From an uncultured Pseudomonadota bacterium (lineage in GTDB: Bacteria > Pseudomonadota > Gammaproteobacteria > Burkholderiales > Rhodocyclaceae), in NCBI GenBank assembly GCA_946479855.1, contig CAMLHL010000004.1, positions 1 to 64,000 of the forward strand: DNA of 64,000 bases, given 5' to 3'. The position numbers and the translations under genes were made by a program. The notes under the pieces are model-generated. The model made no database searches and was not told the origin of the DNA. It saw nothing but the letters and a program-made list of their open reading frames with translations. Below, piece after piece: positions 56,061 through 64,000 of the stretch. The first letter of the stretch is position 1; every line of letters starts with the position of its first letter.

Positions 56061-59000
56061 ATGGCAGCGCTTGCAAGCCTGGAAAAGGCCAGCCGCACAT
56101 ATCGCAGTCAACTCAGGCTGCTGTGGCTCGGCACGTTCCTGATCAATCTTTTCGTTATCGGCATGGTTGCCCTGATCCTGCAGCGCAATTATGAGCGCGA
56201 GGTCGCTCAGGCGGCGATCCTGACCGAGAACTACTCGAAGATTCTGGAAGAGAACCTGGCCGGCTTTGTTAGCCGGATCGACATTACGCTGCGCAACGTC
56301 GGCCACGAAGTGACGCGCCAGATAGCCGCCGGCGGTATCGAGGAGCAGGCGCTGGCGGCGATGATCGCCAGGCAGGATGCCCATATCCCCGAGACGCTGG
56401 GGCTGCGCGTGGTCGATGCCCGGGGCGTCGTTCGCCATGCGGTCAATGACGTGAAGGTGCACAACGCCAGCATTGCCGATCGTCCCCAGTTCATTCGCCT
56501 GCATGACAACCCGCAGGCCGGGCTGGTCTTTTCCGGGCCGGTCATGGGGCGGACGGCAGAGAAATGGCTGATGACGCTCGGTCGGCGCATCAACAACCCG
56601 GATGGCAGCTTTGCCGGCGACGTGCATGTCGCGGTCGCCATCGATCAATTCATCCAGATGTTTGCCAAGGTCGAGCTGGGAGAAAAGGGAAATGTCGGCC
56701 TCTGGGACAAGACCACCCTGCTCGCCCGCTATGCCAAGCACGATGCCCATGGGGCGTCGGTCGGCTCGACGACGCCATCGCCGGAATTGCGCAGCCTGCT
56801 CGATTCGGGGCAGCGGGCGGCGACTTACCACACCCGTTCCGGGGTTGATGGCATCGCCCGGATCTTCAATTTCCGCCAGGTGGGCGACCATCCGCTCTAC
56901 CTGGTCGTCGGGTTGGCCGACGACGACTACCTCGGCAGATGGCGGAGCGATGCCCTGGGGGTCGCCGGCCTGGCCGCCCTGTTCGTTCTGGCCACCGTGA
57001 TCTCGGCCTTTCAGCTGGGCCGCAGCCTGAAACGGCAGGACGCGGACCAACGGGCCCTGCTGCGCCAGGATGCCGACTACACCGCCCGGCTGGAAGCGTC
57101 GAAAAGCATCGCCGAAGCGGCCTGGCAGCAGAGCGAGCTGATCCTCTGTTCGGCCGCCGAAGGGATCTGCGGGGTCGATCCGGAGGGCAAGGTCGTTTTC
57201 GTCAACCCGGCCGCCCGCCGGATGTATGGCTGGGCCGAGGATGAGGGAGTGGGCAAGCAGCTGCATGCCGAGACGCATCATCACGATCCCCTGGGCGGTG
57301 AATTCAAGGACAGCGACTGCCCCCTTTTCCAGACGCTGCGCGATGGCCGGCGGCGGCATGTCGACGACAGCCTTTACTGGCGCCGGGATGGAAGCACTTT
57401 CCCGGTCGAATATACCGTCTCGCCAATCACCCGCGACGGTCGCATCACCGGGGCCGTCAATGTCTTCCGCGAGATCAGCGAGCGCAAGCAGATCGAGGCC
57501 GAACTCGAACAGTATCGCCGCCATCTTGAGGAACTGGTCCAGCAGCGTACGTCCGAGCTGATGCAGACCGAGGCGCGGGCCAGCCATATCCTCGATTCCA
57601 GCGCCGACGGCCTTTACGGGATCGACCGCAATGGCATCATCACCTTCATCAATCCGGCTGCTTGCAGCATCCTTGGCTATACCGCCGAGCAGGTCGTGGG
57701 GAAGCCGGCGCACGGGCTGTTTCACCACAGCAAGGCGGACGGTGCGCCTTATCCGTCGAGCGAGTGCCCGAGCTACGCCGCCTTGGAGCTCGGCGAGAAG
57801 GTTCGTGTCGACGACGAGGTTTACTGGCATGCCGACGGCCATGCCGTCCCGGTCATGTATGCGACCCATCCGATGCTTCTGAACGGCGAGATCACCGGGG
57901 CGGTGACCAGCTTTGTCGATGTCAGCACCCAGCGGGCCGCCGCGCAGGCGCGCGAGGCCGCCCTGGCGGCGGCAGAAAACCTGGCTCGAGTCAGGCGCGA
58001 GTTTCTGGCCAACATGAGCCACGAAATCCGGACCCCGCTCAACGGGGTGCTCGGCTTTGCCGAAATCGGCAGCCGCAACTGCCAGGACAGCGACAAGGTC
58101 CGCGAGGCCTTCAGCAAGATCCAGATGTCCGGCAAGCGTCTGCTCGGCGTCATCAACGATATCCTCGATTTCTCCCGGATCGAGGCGGGCAAACTGAGCA
58201 TCGAACATACCGAGATCGTTCTCGATGATGTCGTCAACCACGCCCTTGATCTGCTCCGTGACCGGGCTGCCGCCAAGCACGTGGCGTTGCGGACCGAACT
58301 GGCGGCGGATCTTCCCCGCACCTGCATCGGCGATCCGCTGCGTCTGGGACAGGTTTTGCTCAACGTGCTGTCCAACGCTGTCAAATTCACCGAGGCGGGC
58401 AGCGTCACCCTGTCGCTGGTCTGCCAGGATGGACAGCTGCGTTTTCGCATCGTCGATACCGGCATCGGTATGGATGCGAACCAGTTGGCGCAGTTGTTCA
58501 ACCCGTTTCAGCAGGCGGATGCTTCGGCGACCCGGAAGTTCGGCGGCAGCGGCCTCGGCCTGGCCATCAGCAAGCGGCTCATCGAATTGATGGACGGCGA
58601 TATCCGCATTGAAAGCCAGCCGGAGGTCGGCACCTGCTGCGAATTTCGTCTGCCCTGCGTTATCGGGCCGCTCGCCAGCCTCAACGAGGCCGGGGCAGCG
58701 GGAACCGGCGAGGCTGCGGAAAAGCCGCTGGCCGGCCTGTCGATCCTGGTCGTCGACGATGAAAGCATCAACCGGCTGGTTCTTGCCGAACTGCTGGCTG
58801 AGCACGGGGCGCGTGTCCGTACCGTCAGCAACGGCGGCGCCGCCATCGAGCAGGTGGTCGATCACGGACGGGCGGCATTCGATCTCGTCCTGATGGATAT
58901 CCAGATGCCGGAAATGGACGGTTACGAAGCTACCCGCCGGATACTCGAACGGGCGCCCGGACTGCCGGTCGTCGCCCAGACGGCCCATGCCTTCAGCACC

Positions 59001-59108
59001 GAGCTGGAAAAATGCCTGGCTTCCGGCATGGTCGGGCATGTCACCAAGCCGATCAATATCCCGGAATTGATCAGGGTCGTGCGCCAGCATACACAGGCGC
59101 CTGCCTGA
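56061..59108 (+). CDS. Hybrid sensor histidine kinase (dCache-like sensor, two PAS, HK, REC)
   Basis: 1015 residues from ATG 56061, preceded by GGGGGAGGGGGA; ATG 56013 is weaker. TM1 (~20-42), a periplasmic Cache-type sensor (~45-290; LRVVDARGVVRHAVNDVK), TM2 (~300-320), PAS1 (~355-480), PAS2 (~510-625), HisKA with [13 protein letters not shown] (His ~654), HATPase_c (DTGIGMDANQL, GSGLGLAIS), then a receiver domain with Asp ~946 in LVLMDIQMPEMDG. There is no separate output regulator nearby. Tail-to-tail with a second hybrid kinase. PAS2 holds an unusual FHHxKADGxPYPxxECP stretch shared with that neighbour. Confidence 0.93.
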   Translation: MAALASLEKASRTYRSQLRLLWLGTFLINLFVIGMVALILQRNYEREVAQAAILTENYSKILEENLAGFVSRIDITLRNVGHEVTRQIAAGGIEEQALAAMIARQDAHIPETLGLRVVDARGVVRHAVNDVKVHNASIADRPQFIRLHDNPQAGLVFSGPVMGRTAEKWLMTLGRRINNPDGSFAGDVHVAVAIDQFIQMFAKVELGEKGNVGLWDKTTLLARYAKHDAHGASVGSTTPSPELRSLLDSGQRAATYHTRSGVDGIARIFNFRQVGDHPLYLVVGLADDDYLGRWRSDALGVAGLAALFVLATVISAFQLGRSLKRQDADQRALLRQDADYTARLEASKSIAEAAWQQSELILCSAAEGICGVDPEGKVVFVNPAARRMYGWAEDEGVGKQLHAETHHHDPLGGEFKDSDCPLFQTLRDGRRRHVDDSLYWRRDGSTFPVEYTVSPITRDGRITGAVNVFREISERKQIEAELEQYRRHLEELVQQRTSELMQTEARASHILDSSADGLYGIDRNGIITFINPAACSILGYTAEQVVGKPAHGLFHHSKADGAPYPSSECPSYAALELGEKVRVDDEVYWHADGHAVPVMYATHPMLLNGEITGAVTSFVDVSTQRAAAQAREAALAAAENLARVRREFLANMSHEIRTPLNGVLGFAEIGSRNCQDSDKVREAFSKIQMSGKRLLGVINDILDFSRIEAGKLSIEHTEIVLDDVVNHALDLLRDRAAAKHVALRTELAADLPRTCIGDPLRLGQVLLNVLSNAVKFTEAGSVTLSLVCQDGQLRFRIVDTGIGMDANQLAQLFNPFQQADASATRKFGGSGLGLAISKRLIELMDGDIRIESQPEVGTCCEFRLPCVIGPLASLNEAGAAGTGEAAEKPLAGLSILVVDDESINRLVLAELLAEHGARVRTVSNGGAAIEQVVDHGRAAFDLVLMDIQMPEMDGYEATRRILERAPGLPVVAQTAHAFSTELEKCLASGMVGHVTKPINIPELIRVVRQHTQAPA

Positions 59109-59135
59109 GGCTGTGCCGCCAGGCGCCGCCGCGGT

Positions 59136-62100
59136 TCAGGCGGCGAGGTGGCGCAGCAGCAGTATCTTCAGGTCGTCCGGCTCGACCGGTTTGGCAATGA
59201 AGTCATTCATGCCGGCTGCCAAGCAGTGCTCGCGATCCTCGGCGAAGGCATTGGCGGTCATCGCGATGATCGGCAAGCGGGCATGCTGCGCCTGGGCACG
59301 GATGCGGCGAGTCGCTTCCAGACCGTCCATTTTCGGCATCTGCATGTCCATCAGCACCAGATCGTAGTGCTGGGAGTTGATCAGTGCCAGAGCCTGGTAG
59401 CCATCTTCGGCCGTATCGGCGGTGACGCCGAACTCGCTGAGCAGTTCCAGCGCAATCTCCCGATTGATCGCCTCGTCTTCGACGACCAGCAGGTGACGGC
59501 CGGCCAGCGAGTCGTGCACAGCTTTTTCGCTGAGACCGGCAAAGGTCGAACAGAGGGCATCCATGTCATCGTCACCGGGCTTGAGCCGGGCGGTGAACCA
59601 GAAACGACTGCCGCTGCCCAGCTGGCTGCTGACCCCGACCCGGCCACCCATCAGTTCGGCCAGGCGGCGGGTGATGGCCAGACCCAGGCCGGTGCCGCCG
59701 AACTTGCGGCTGGTCGAACTGTCGGCCTGCTGGAAAATGCCAAACAGACGCTCGATCGCCTCCTCCGGGATGCCGATGCCGGTATCCTCGACTTCGAAAT
59801 ACAGTTGCACGCCGTTGGCGTCCGCCGAGTGGCGTCTAGCCCTGATCGTCACGCTGCCGTGCTCGGTGAACTTGATGGCGTTGCCGGTGTAGTTGATCAG
59901 GCACTGGGTAATGCGTGTCGGATCGCCGATCAGCGTGTGTGGGAAATCGTCGGCCTCGATCCGCAGTTCCAGTCCCTTTTCCCGGGCGCGCTCGCCAAGC
60001 ACCGAAACGACGCGCTTGAGGATGCTGTTGATGTCGACCTGGGTTTCGTCGAGTTGCAGCTTGCCGGCCTCGATTTTTGAAATGTCGAGGATGTCGTTGA
60101 TGACGGCGAGCAGATGCTGCGAGGCGAAATCGATCTTGTCGAGGCGTTCGATCTGGTCCGGCGTCGGCGCATCGCGCCGCAGCAGGTGCACCATGCCGAG
60201 CACGGCATTGAGCGGGGTCCGGATTTCATGGCTCATGTTGGCCAGGAAGGCGCTCTTCGAGCGGCTGGACAGCTCGGCTTCCTGGCGGGCGATTTCAAGT
60301 TGCCGGGTGCGCTGCCTGACCTGTTCTTCCAGCTGGTAGCGATGCTGTTCGAGTTCCTGGGCGGCGCGGACCCGTTCGCTGATGTCGGTGAATACGACCA
60401 CGACGCCATTGACCACGCCTTCGCGCCGGATGGGCGTGATGGTCAGGCGAACCGGGAAGCTTTCGCCGTTCTTGCGCCAGTAGACATCCTCGTGGCGTCG
60501 TGGCTTGCCATCTTTTGCCGTCAGCGTGGTCGGGCATTCGTCCGGCGGGTAGGGGGAGCCATCGGCACGGTGATGATGGAACAGGAAGTGGGTCTTCTTG
60601 CCGATCACTTCGCTTTCGTTGAAACCGAGCAGGCACAGCCCGGCCGGGTTGATGAAGCTGCAGGTGCCGTCGAGTTCGGTGCCGTAAACACCTTCGCCCA
60701 GAGTCTCGAGAATCATCCGTTGCCGGGCTTCGCTTTCGACCAGCGCCTGTTCGGCCTGGACCAGTTCGCTCAAGTTGATGTCGAGACAGAACAATATCGG
60801 GCCATCCTCCCCGCTGTCGACGACGGTATGGCTGGAATAGACCTCCACCGGCTGGCCGTCCTTGTGGCGCAGGGTCAGGCGGCCGGCCGGAATGCCGGTC
60901 TTGTGGGCAAACATCCACTGCACTGCTTCGCGCACCGTGTCCCGTTCCTCGGCAGGAATGATCAGGTCGAGCAGCGATCGGCCGCGGGCCTCCTCGGGCG
61001 TGTAGCCGTAAATGTTTTGCGAGGCGTGGTTCCAATAGACGACGGTGCCGTCAACCCGGTAGCCCTGGATGGCGATGGCATCGACGTTTTCAACCACGGC
61101 CCGAAAGCGGGCTTCCGTCGCTTTCTGCTCAAGCCTTGCCGCCTTGGCCCGCGACCGCTCTTCGCGGAGCCGGCGGTTGGTGCGAAACAGGGCAATGGCG
61201 ACGACGAGCAGGCTGCCGCTGCCCACCAGCGAAGCCATGACGACGAGACTGCTGTGCCCGCTCGGCGCGGCGGCGGAATCAGGCGGTTGCGCCGTCTCAA
61301 AGGGCGCCATGCGAAGCTGGCGCATCAGGGTCTCGACTGGTCGGTAGTCGCCTGGAATGGTAAATCCGTACAGGCTGCCGGCGGGCGAAGAAATCTGCTC
61401 GGGTGACAGGGAGAGGGCGGCGACGGCGACTTGCCGGGCCAGGGTCGGATCGGCCCACGGCAGTGCGACCAGGGGCCATGCGGGATAGCGCCGGGTCGAC
61501 ACGGCCAACGGAAATTCGCCGGCCGGTTGCTGGTTGATGACGCGCAGCTGTCCAAGGTCGAGTTTGTTTTCCCGCTGCATGGTCTCGAGGGTGCCGCTGG
61601 GTACGAAGGCGGCATCGGCCCGGCCGGCCAGCAGTTCGCTGATGGGCAGAGTCAGCGGTTGGCCGGTTTCAATGATTTGCGCCTTGTCCGGCAACGGGAC
61701 GCCATGGCGCTGCAATTCGTAGATTTGTGCCAGGTAGCTGTCGAGCGAAGCCCTGCTGCTGGTCGCGATGCGCATGTCCAGAAGATCGGAAAGGCGCTGG
61801 ATGCCTGCCTTGTCGGCCCGGGTGACAATGACGCCGCCAACGCTGGCTAATGGCGTGCCGCCATTCTTTTCGAGCAGGGTGGCGAGTGGCGACAGGCTGT
61901 CTTCAAGCTGGGTTAGCTGGATGTAGTGAGTGGGCTCGGTGAGAACGAAATCAACCTGCTTGTGCTTGATGGCCGCTTCCATCTCCGGCTTGCTCAGGGC
62001 CGTGAGGCTCAGCGTCCGGGCGAGGCGGCGGCTGTTCAGGAAGTCGATCAGCGGTTGCCAGCGTGCTTCGGCTTCCGGTTTGGAAGGCAGGGCGAGGACC

Positions 62101-62243
62101 GCGAATTTTGCCGTTTTTGCAACGTCGACCGTAGCGTTCGTCGTCTCTTCGGCATGGCTGGGCGCCATGGCAGACAACAGGCCAATGGCGATCGCCAGAA
62201 ATAATGACCAGCGGTCAACAGTGTTGCGGAGGCAAGATGACAA
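59136..62243 (-). CDS. Hybrid sensor histidine kinase with PhnD-type periplasmic binding domain
   Basis: 1035 residues from TTG 62243, chosen because it opens on a signal peptide ([21 protein letters not shown]) with GGGAG before it; the frame extends to 62339. The periplasmic part (~35-290) is a PhnD/phosphonate-type solute-binding domain ([35 protein letters not shown]), as in TtrS-like sensors. Then TM (~325-347), PAS1, PAS2, HisKA with [13 protein letters not shown], HATPase_c ([15 protein letters not shown]) and REC with [13 protein letters not shown]. Ligand unknown. Facing the other hybrid kinase with 27 bases between stops. Confidence 0.92.
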   Translation of the reverse strand: MSSCLRNTVDRWSLFLAIAIGLLSAMAPSHAEETTNATVDVAKTAKFAVLALPSKPEAEARWQPLIDFLNSRRLARTLSLTALSKPEMEAAIKHKQVDFVLTEPTHYIQLTQLEDSLSPLATLLEKNGGTPLASVGGVIVTRADKAGIQRLSDLLDMRIATSSRASLDSYLAQIYELQRHGVPLPDKAQIIETGQPLTLPISELLAGRADAAFVPSGTLETMQRENKLDLGQLRVINQQPAGEFPLAVSTRRYPAWPLVALPWADPTLARQVAVAALSLSPEQISSPAGSLYGFTIPGDYRPVETLMRQLRMAPFETAQPPDSAAAPSGHSSLVVMASLVGSGSLLVVAIALFRTNRRLREERSRAKAARLEQKATEARFRAVVENVDAIAIQGYRVDGTVVYWNHASQNIYGYTPEEARGRSLLDLIIPAEERDTVREAVQWMFAHKTGIPAGRLTLRHKDGQPVEVYSSHTVVDSGEDGPILFCLDINLSELVQAEQALVESEARQRMILETLGEGVYGTELDGTCSFINPAGLCLLGFNESEVIGKKTHFLFHHHRADGSPYPPDECPTTLTAKDGKPRRHEDVYWRKNGESFPVRLTITPIRREGVVNGVVVVFTDISERVRAAQELEQHRYQLEEQVRQRTRQLEIARQEAELSSRSKSAFLANMSHEIRTPLNAVLGMVHLLRRDAPTPDQIERLDKIDFASQHLLAVINDILDISKIEAGKLQLDETQVDINSILKRVVSVLGERAREKGLELRIEADDFPHTLIGDPTRITQCLINYTGNAIKFTEHGSVTIRARRHSADANGVQLYFEVEDTGIGIPEEAIERLFGIFQQADSSTSRKFGGTGLGLAITRRLAELMGGRVGVSSQLGSGSRFWFTARLKPGDDDMDALCSTFAGLSEKAVHDSLAGRHLLVVEDEAINREIALELLSEFGVTADTAEDGYQALALINSQHYDLVLMDMQMPKMDGLEATRRIRAQAQHARLPIIAMTANAFAEDREHCLAAGMNDFIAKPVEPDDLKILLLRHLAA

Positions 62244-62335
62244 GCGCGCTCCCGGTCCGGTTAGGCGAATCGATACTATCCTTCTTGAATAGTAGCAACC
62301 AATAATGCCGCTGGGTAGTGCGCTGCTCCGCCGTC

Positions 62336-63550
62336 TCAATAAAACAGGAAATCAGCCCGTTCGTCGCGCCATTGCTGTTCGTCGGCCATGGCCATGGCTT
62401 CGAGGTCTTGCGGTGCGCTATCCGGGTGGTCGACCCATTCCCGCAGTAGTGGCGAGCCGTTGATCAGGTCGATGGCCAGACGGTCGTGTTCGTACTCGTA
62501 GGCAAAGTCGCGCCACAGCGGGTAATCCGGCCAGAGGCGGCGGATGGCCTTGAAGGCCAGCGTCTGCAAACGCCAGGGCAGGAAGGTCGCGTGCTTGTAA
62601 CTGCTGTCCTCGACGTGAATCTGGATGCCGTTGCAGAGCCGGCCGGCATGCTTGTGGAACGTCGGCTCGAACCAGCACTCGCGCAGCCGGCAGCCGGCCA
62701 GCCAGTGCGGGGCGAGGGCATGCATCTCGCCGAGAATGGCGCGGGCGTCGAGGTCGGGGGCGCCGAACAGTTCGAGCGGCCGCGTCGTGCCGCGCCCTTC
62801 GCTGAGCGTCGTCCCTTCGAGCAAGACGGTACCGGCGTAGGCGCGGGCCATCGATAGGTTGGCGGCGTTCGGGCTGGGGTTGATCCAGGTGCGTTCGCCG
62901 AGCGGCCAGCCGTAGCCGGGGGCGGCCTCGGGCTGCCAGCCCTGCATGTCGATGACGCGGTAGTCGACGTCCAGTTGCAGCGTGGCGATGAACCAGTGGC
63001 CGAGTTCGCCCATGGTCAGGCCGTGGCGCATCGGCATCGGTCCGGCGCCGACGAAGCTTTCCCAGCCGGCGCGCAAGGTCAGGCCCTCGACCGGCCGGCC
63101 GGCCGGGTTCGGGCGATCGAGCACCCAGACGCTCTTGCCGTGGGCGGCGGCGGCTTCCAGCACGTAGCGCAGCGTGGTGATGAAGGTGTAGATGCGGCAA
63201 CCGAGGTCCTGCAGGTCGACGAGCAGCACGTCGAAAGTATCCATCATCGCGGCGGTCGGCCGGCGCACTTCGCCGTACAGGCTGAAGACCGGGATGCCGT
63301 GCTGCGGATCGAGGAAGTCGGGCGACTCGACCATGTTGTCCTGCTTGTCGCCGCGCAGGCCGTGTTGCGGGCCGAAGGCGGCGCTCAACCGGAGGTCGGA
63401 CTGGGCGGCCAGCGCATCCAGCGAATGGGTCAGGTCGGCCGTCACCGAGGCCGGGTGGGCGAGCAGGGCGAGGCGCTTGCCGGCCAGCGGGCGGCGCAGG
63501 GCGGGATCGGCGAGCAGGCGATCGAGGCCGAACTGAATGGTCTGGGTCAT
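62336..63550 (-). CDS. DUF1343 exo-beta-N-acetylmuramidase NamZ-like protein (YbbC family)
   Basis: 404 residues from ATG 63550, which overlaps the next gene's stop (ATGA); the frame upstream to 63916 belongs to that neighbour. N-terminal [20 protein letters not shown] and [20 protein letters not shown], with the acidic [20 protein letters not shown] and [15 protein letters not shown], define DUF1343. The B. subtilis member releases terminal MurNAc from peptidoglycan fragments. No signal peptide, so cytoplasmic, where it would recycle imported muropeptides. Confidence 0.93.
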   Translation of the reverse strand: MTQTIQFGLDRLLADPALRRPLAGKRLALLAHPASVTADLTHSLDALAAQSDLRLSAAFGPQHGLRGDKQDNMVESPDFLDPQHGIPVFSLYGEVRRPTAAMMDTFDVLLVDLQDLGCRIYTFITTLRYVLEAAAAHGKSVWVLDRPNPAGRPVEGLTLRAGWESFVGAGPMPMRHGLTMGELGHWFIATLQLDVDYRVIDMQGWQPEAAPGYGWPLGERTWINPSPNAANLSMARAYAGTVLLEGTTLSEGRGTTRPLELFGAPDLDARAILGEMHALAPHWLAGCRLRECWFEPTFHKHAGRLCNGIQIHVEDSSYKHATFLPWRLQTLAFKAIRRLWPDYPLWRDFAYEYEHDRLAIDLINGSPLLREWVDHPDSAPQDLEAMAMADEQQWRDERADFLFY

Positions 63551-64000
63551 GGTGCGCTTCGTTGCAGGGTCAGGATAAAGCTTGGGCGGAGATGGAAATC
63601 GGGCTGGGCGGCGCAGTGGGCCAGCGCCCAGTAGCTCTTGCCGCCCTCGGCGGCTTCGATGACCGCACTCAGGCCGAGCAATAGCGTCCGGCCGGCCGGC
63701 AGCAGCGCCGGAGGCAGGCAGGCCTTGAGCAGGAAGCCGTCGGCCAGCGCCTGCAGTGTGATCTGCGGCGCGGCGGCCGGTGAAAATGCACCATCGCGCT
63801 CGCGGTAGCCGGTAAAACGATAGGCCGCCCACTGGCCGGAAGGTGAGAAATTGAATTCGCAGTATTCCGGGCCGTCGACCGTGGCGATGAAGGCTTCGCA
63901 GCAGGTGTGCTGCCACAGGCCGTCGGCCGGGCCGGCGGGGTGCGGTGCCGGCAGGCGGATCCTGGCCGGAAGGCTGTGCACGCGATAGCTCAGGGCCAGG
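63547..64000 (-). CDS. DOMON-like domain protein (5' end outside window)
   Basis: The frame is open to the right edge (LALSYRVHSLPARIRLP ...), so the true start lies outside; at least 150 residues are visible. Beta-rich sequence with LWQHTCCEAFIATVDGPEYCEFNFSPSGQWAAYRF and a C-terminal GLSAVIEAAEGGKSYWALAHCAAQPDFH matches DOMON-like proteins that sit next to DUF1343 genes in betaproteobacteria. DOMON domains bind haem or sugars; which applies here cannot be told. Coupled to the NamZ-like gene by ATGA. Confidence 0.85.
   Translation of the reverse strand, partial: LALSYRVHSLPARIRLPAPHPAGPADGLWQHTCCEAFIATVDGPEYCEFNFSPSGQWAAYRFTGYRERDGAFSPAAAPQITLQALADGFLLKACLPPALLPAGRTLLLGLSAVIEAAEGGKSYWALAHCAAQPDFHLRPSFILTLQRSAP

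Noticed and set aside
55614..59090. 1158-codon open frame on the minus strand
   Set aside because: Antisense shadow of the hybrid histidine kinase and flavoenzyme; the plus-strand product has clear domains, the minus one has none.

Overview
The window is high-GC DNA from one chromosome. The gene content and order (glnA next to ntrBC; ribB-ribH-nusB-thiL-pgpA; TPR-lolB-ispE-tRNA-Gln-prs-rplY-pth-ychF; mutM; coaD-rsmD; an M16 peptidase pair beside ftsY-ftsE-ftsX) fit a betaproteobacterium. The dense c-di-GMP and two-component signalling suggests a member of Rhodocyclales close to Dechloromonas or Azonexus. This assignment is inferred from gene order and protein character and was not checked by a database search.

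Layout. 0-1.2 kb holds the 3' part of glnA and its terminator. 1.2-8.6 kb has a DUF4124 protein, an oppositely oriented RND efflux pair and ntrBC. 8.6-10.2 kb has birA and coaX. 10.2-13.8 kb carries a four-gene envelope operon of poorly understood function: DUF350, SPFH/SHOCT, a zinc-ribbon DUF4178 protein, and a 48-residue membrane peptide that had not been called. 13.8-18.9 kb has an NMT1-PAS-GGDEF diguanylate cyclase, an NAD(P) aldehyde dehydrogenase, an NlpC/P60 lipoprotein and an HDOD protein. 18.9-19.2 kb has a promoter, a broken tRNA-Arg 5' half with a hairpin, and an intact tRNA-Arg(CCG). 19.3-29.9 kb looks accessory: a VOC protein, a LeuE-type exporter, an AraC/MFS divergent pair with a clear palindromic operator, a wrecked TetR gene in front of a complete YbhGFSR-type ABC exporter operon, gene-poor spacers and a small internally repeated protein. 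29.9-64 kb is mostly core housekeeping, with a HicA-like orphan, a membrane-bound spermidine-synthase-like protein, a PAS-GGDEF-EAL protein, a dynamin-family GTPase, a Tat-exported flavin oxidoreductase, two facing giant hybrid histidine kinases and a NamZ-like hydrolase at the right edge.

How the parts work together. GlnA with NtrB/NtrC is the nitrogen-assimilation module. The riboflavin and thiamine genes are grouped with nusB and pgpA. CoaX and CoaD, at separate sites, are the first and penultimate steps of CoA synthesis. FtsY/FtsE/FtsX link membrane targeting and division. Signalling proteins with periplasmic ligand-binding modules (NMT1-GGDEF, PhnD-type hybrid kinase) suggest substrate sensing at the envelope.

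The best candidate for an under-described system is the 10238-13762 operon. The same DUF350/DUF4178 families are known to co-occur with SpeE-like proteins in other genomes, and here a membrane SpeE-like protein lies 21 kb away. Many genes start at TTG or GTG inside the stop codon of the gene before, so several starts given here are inferred from overlap, ribosome-binding sequence and signal peptides.
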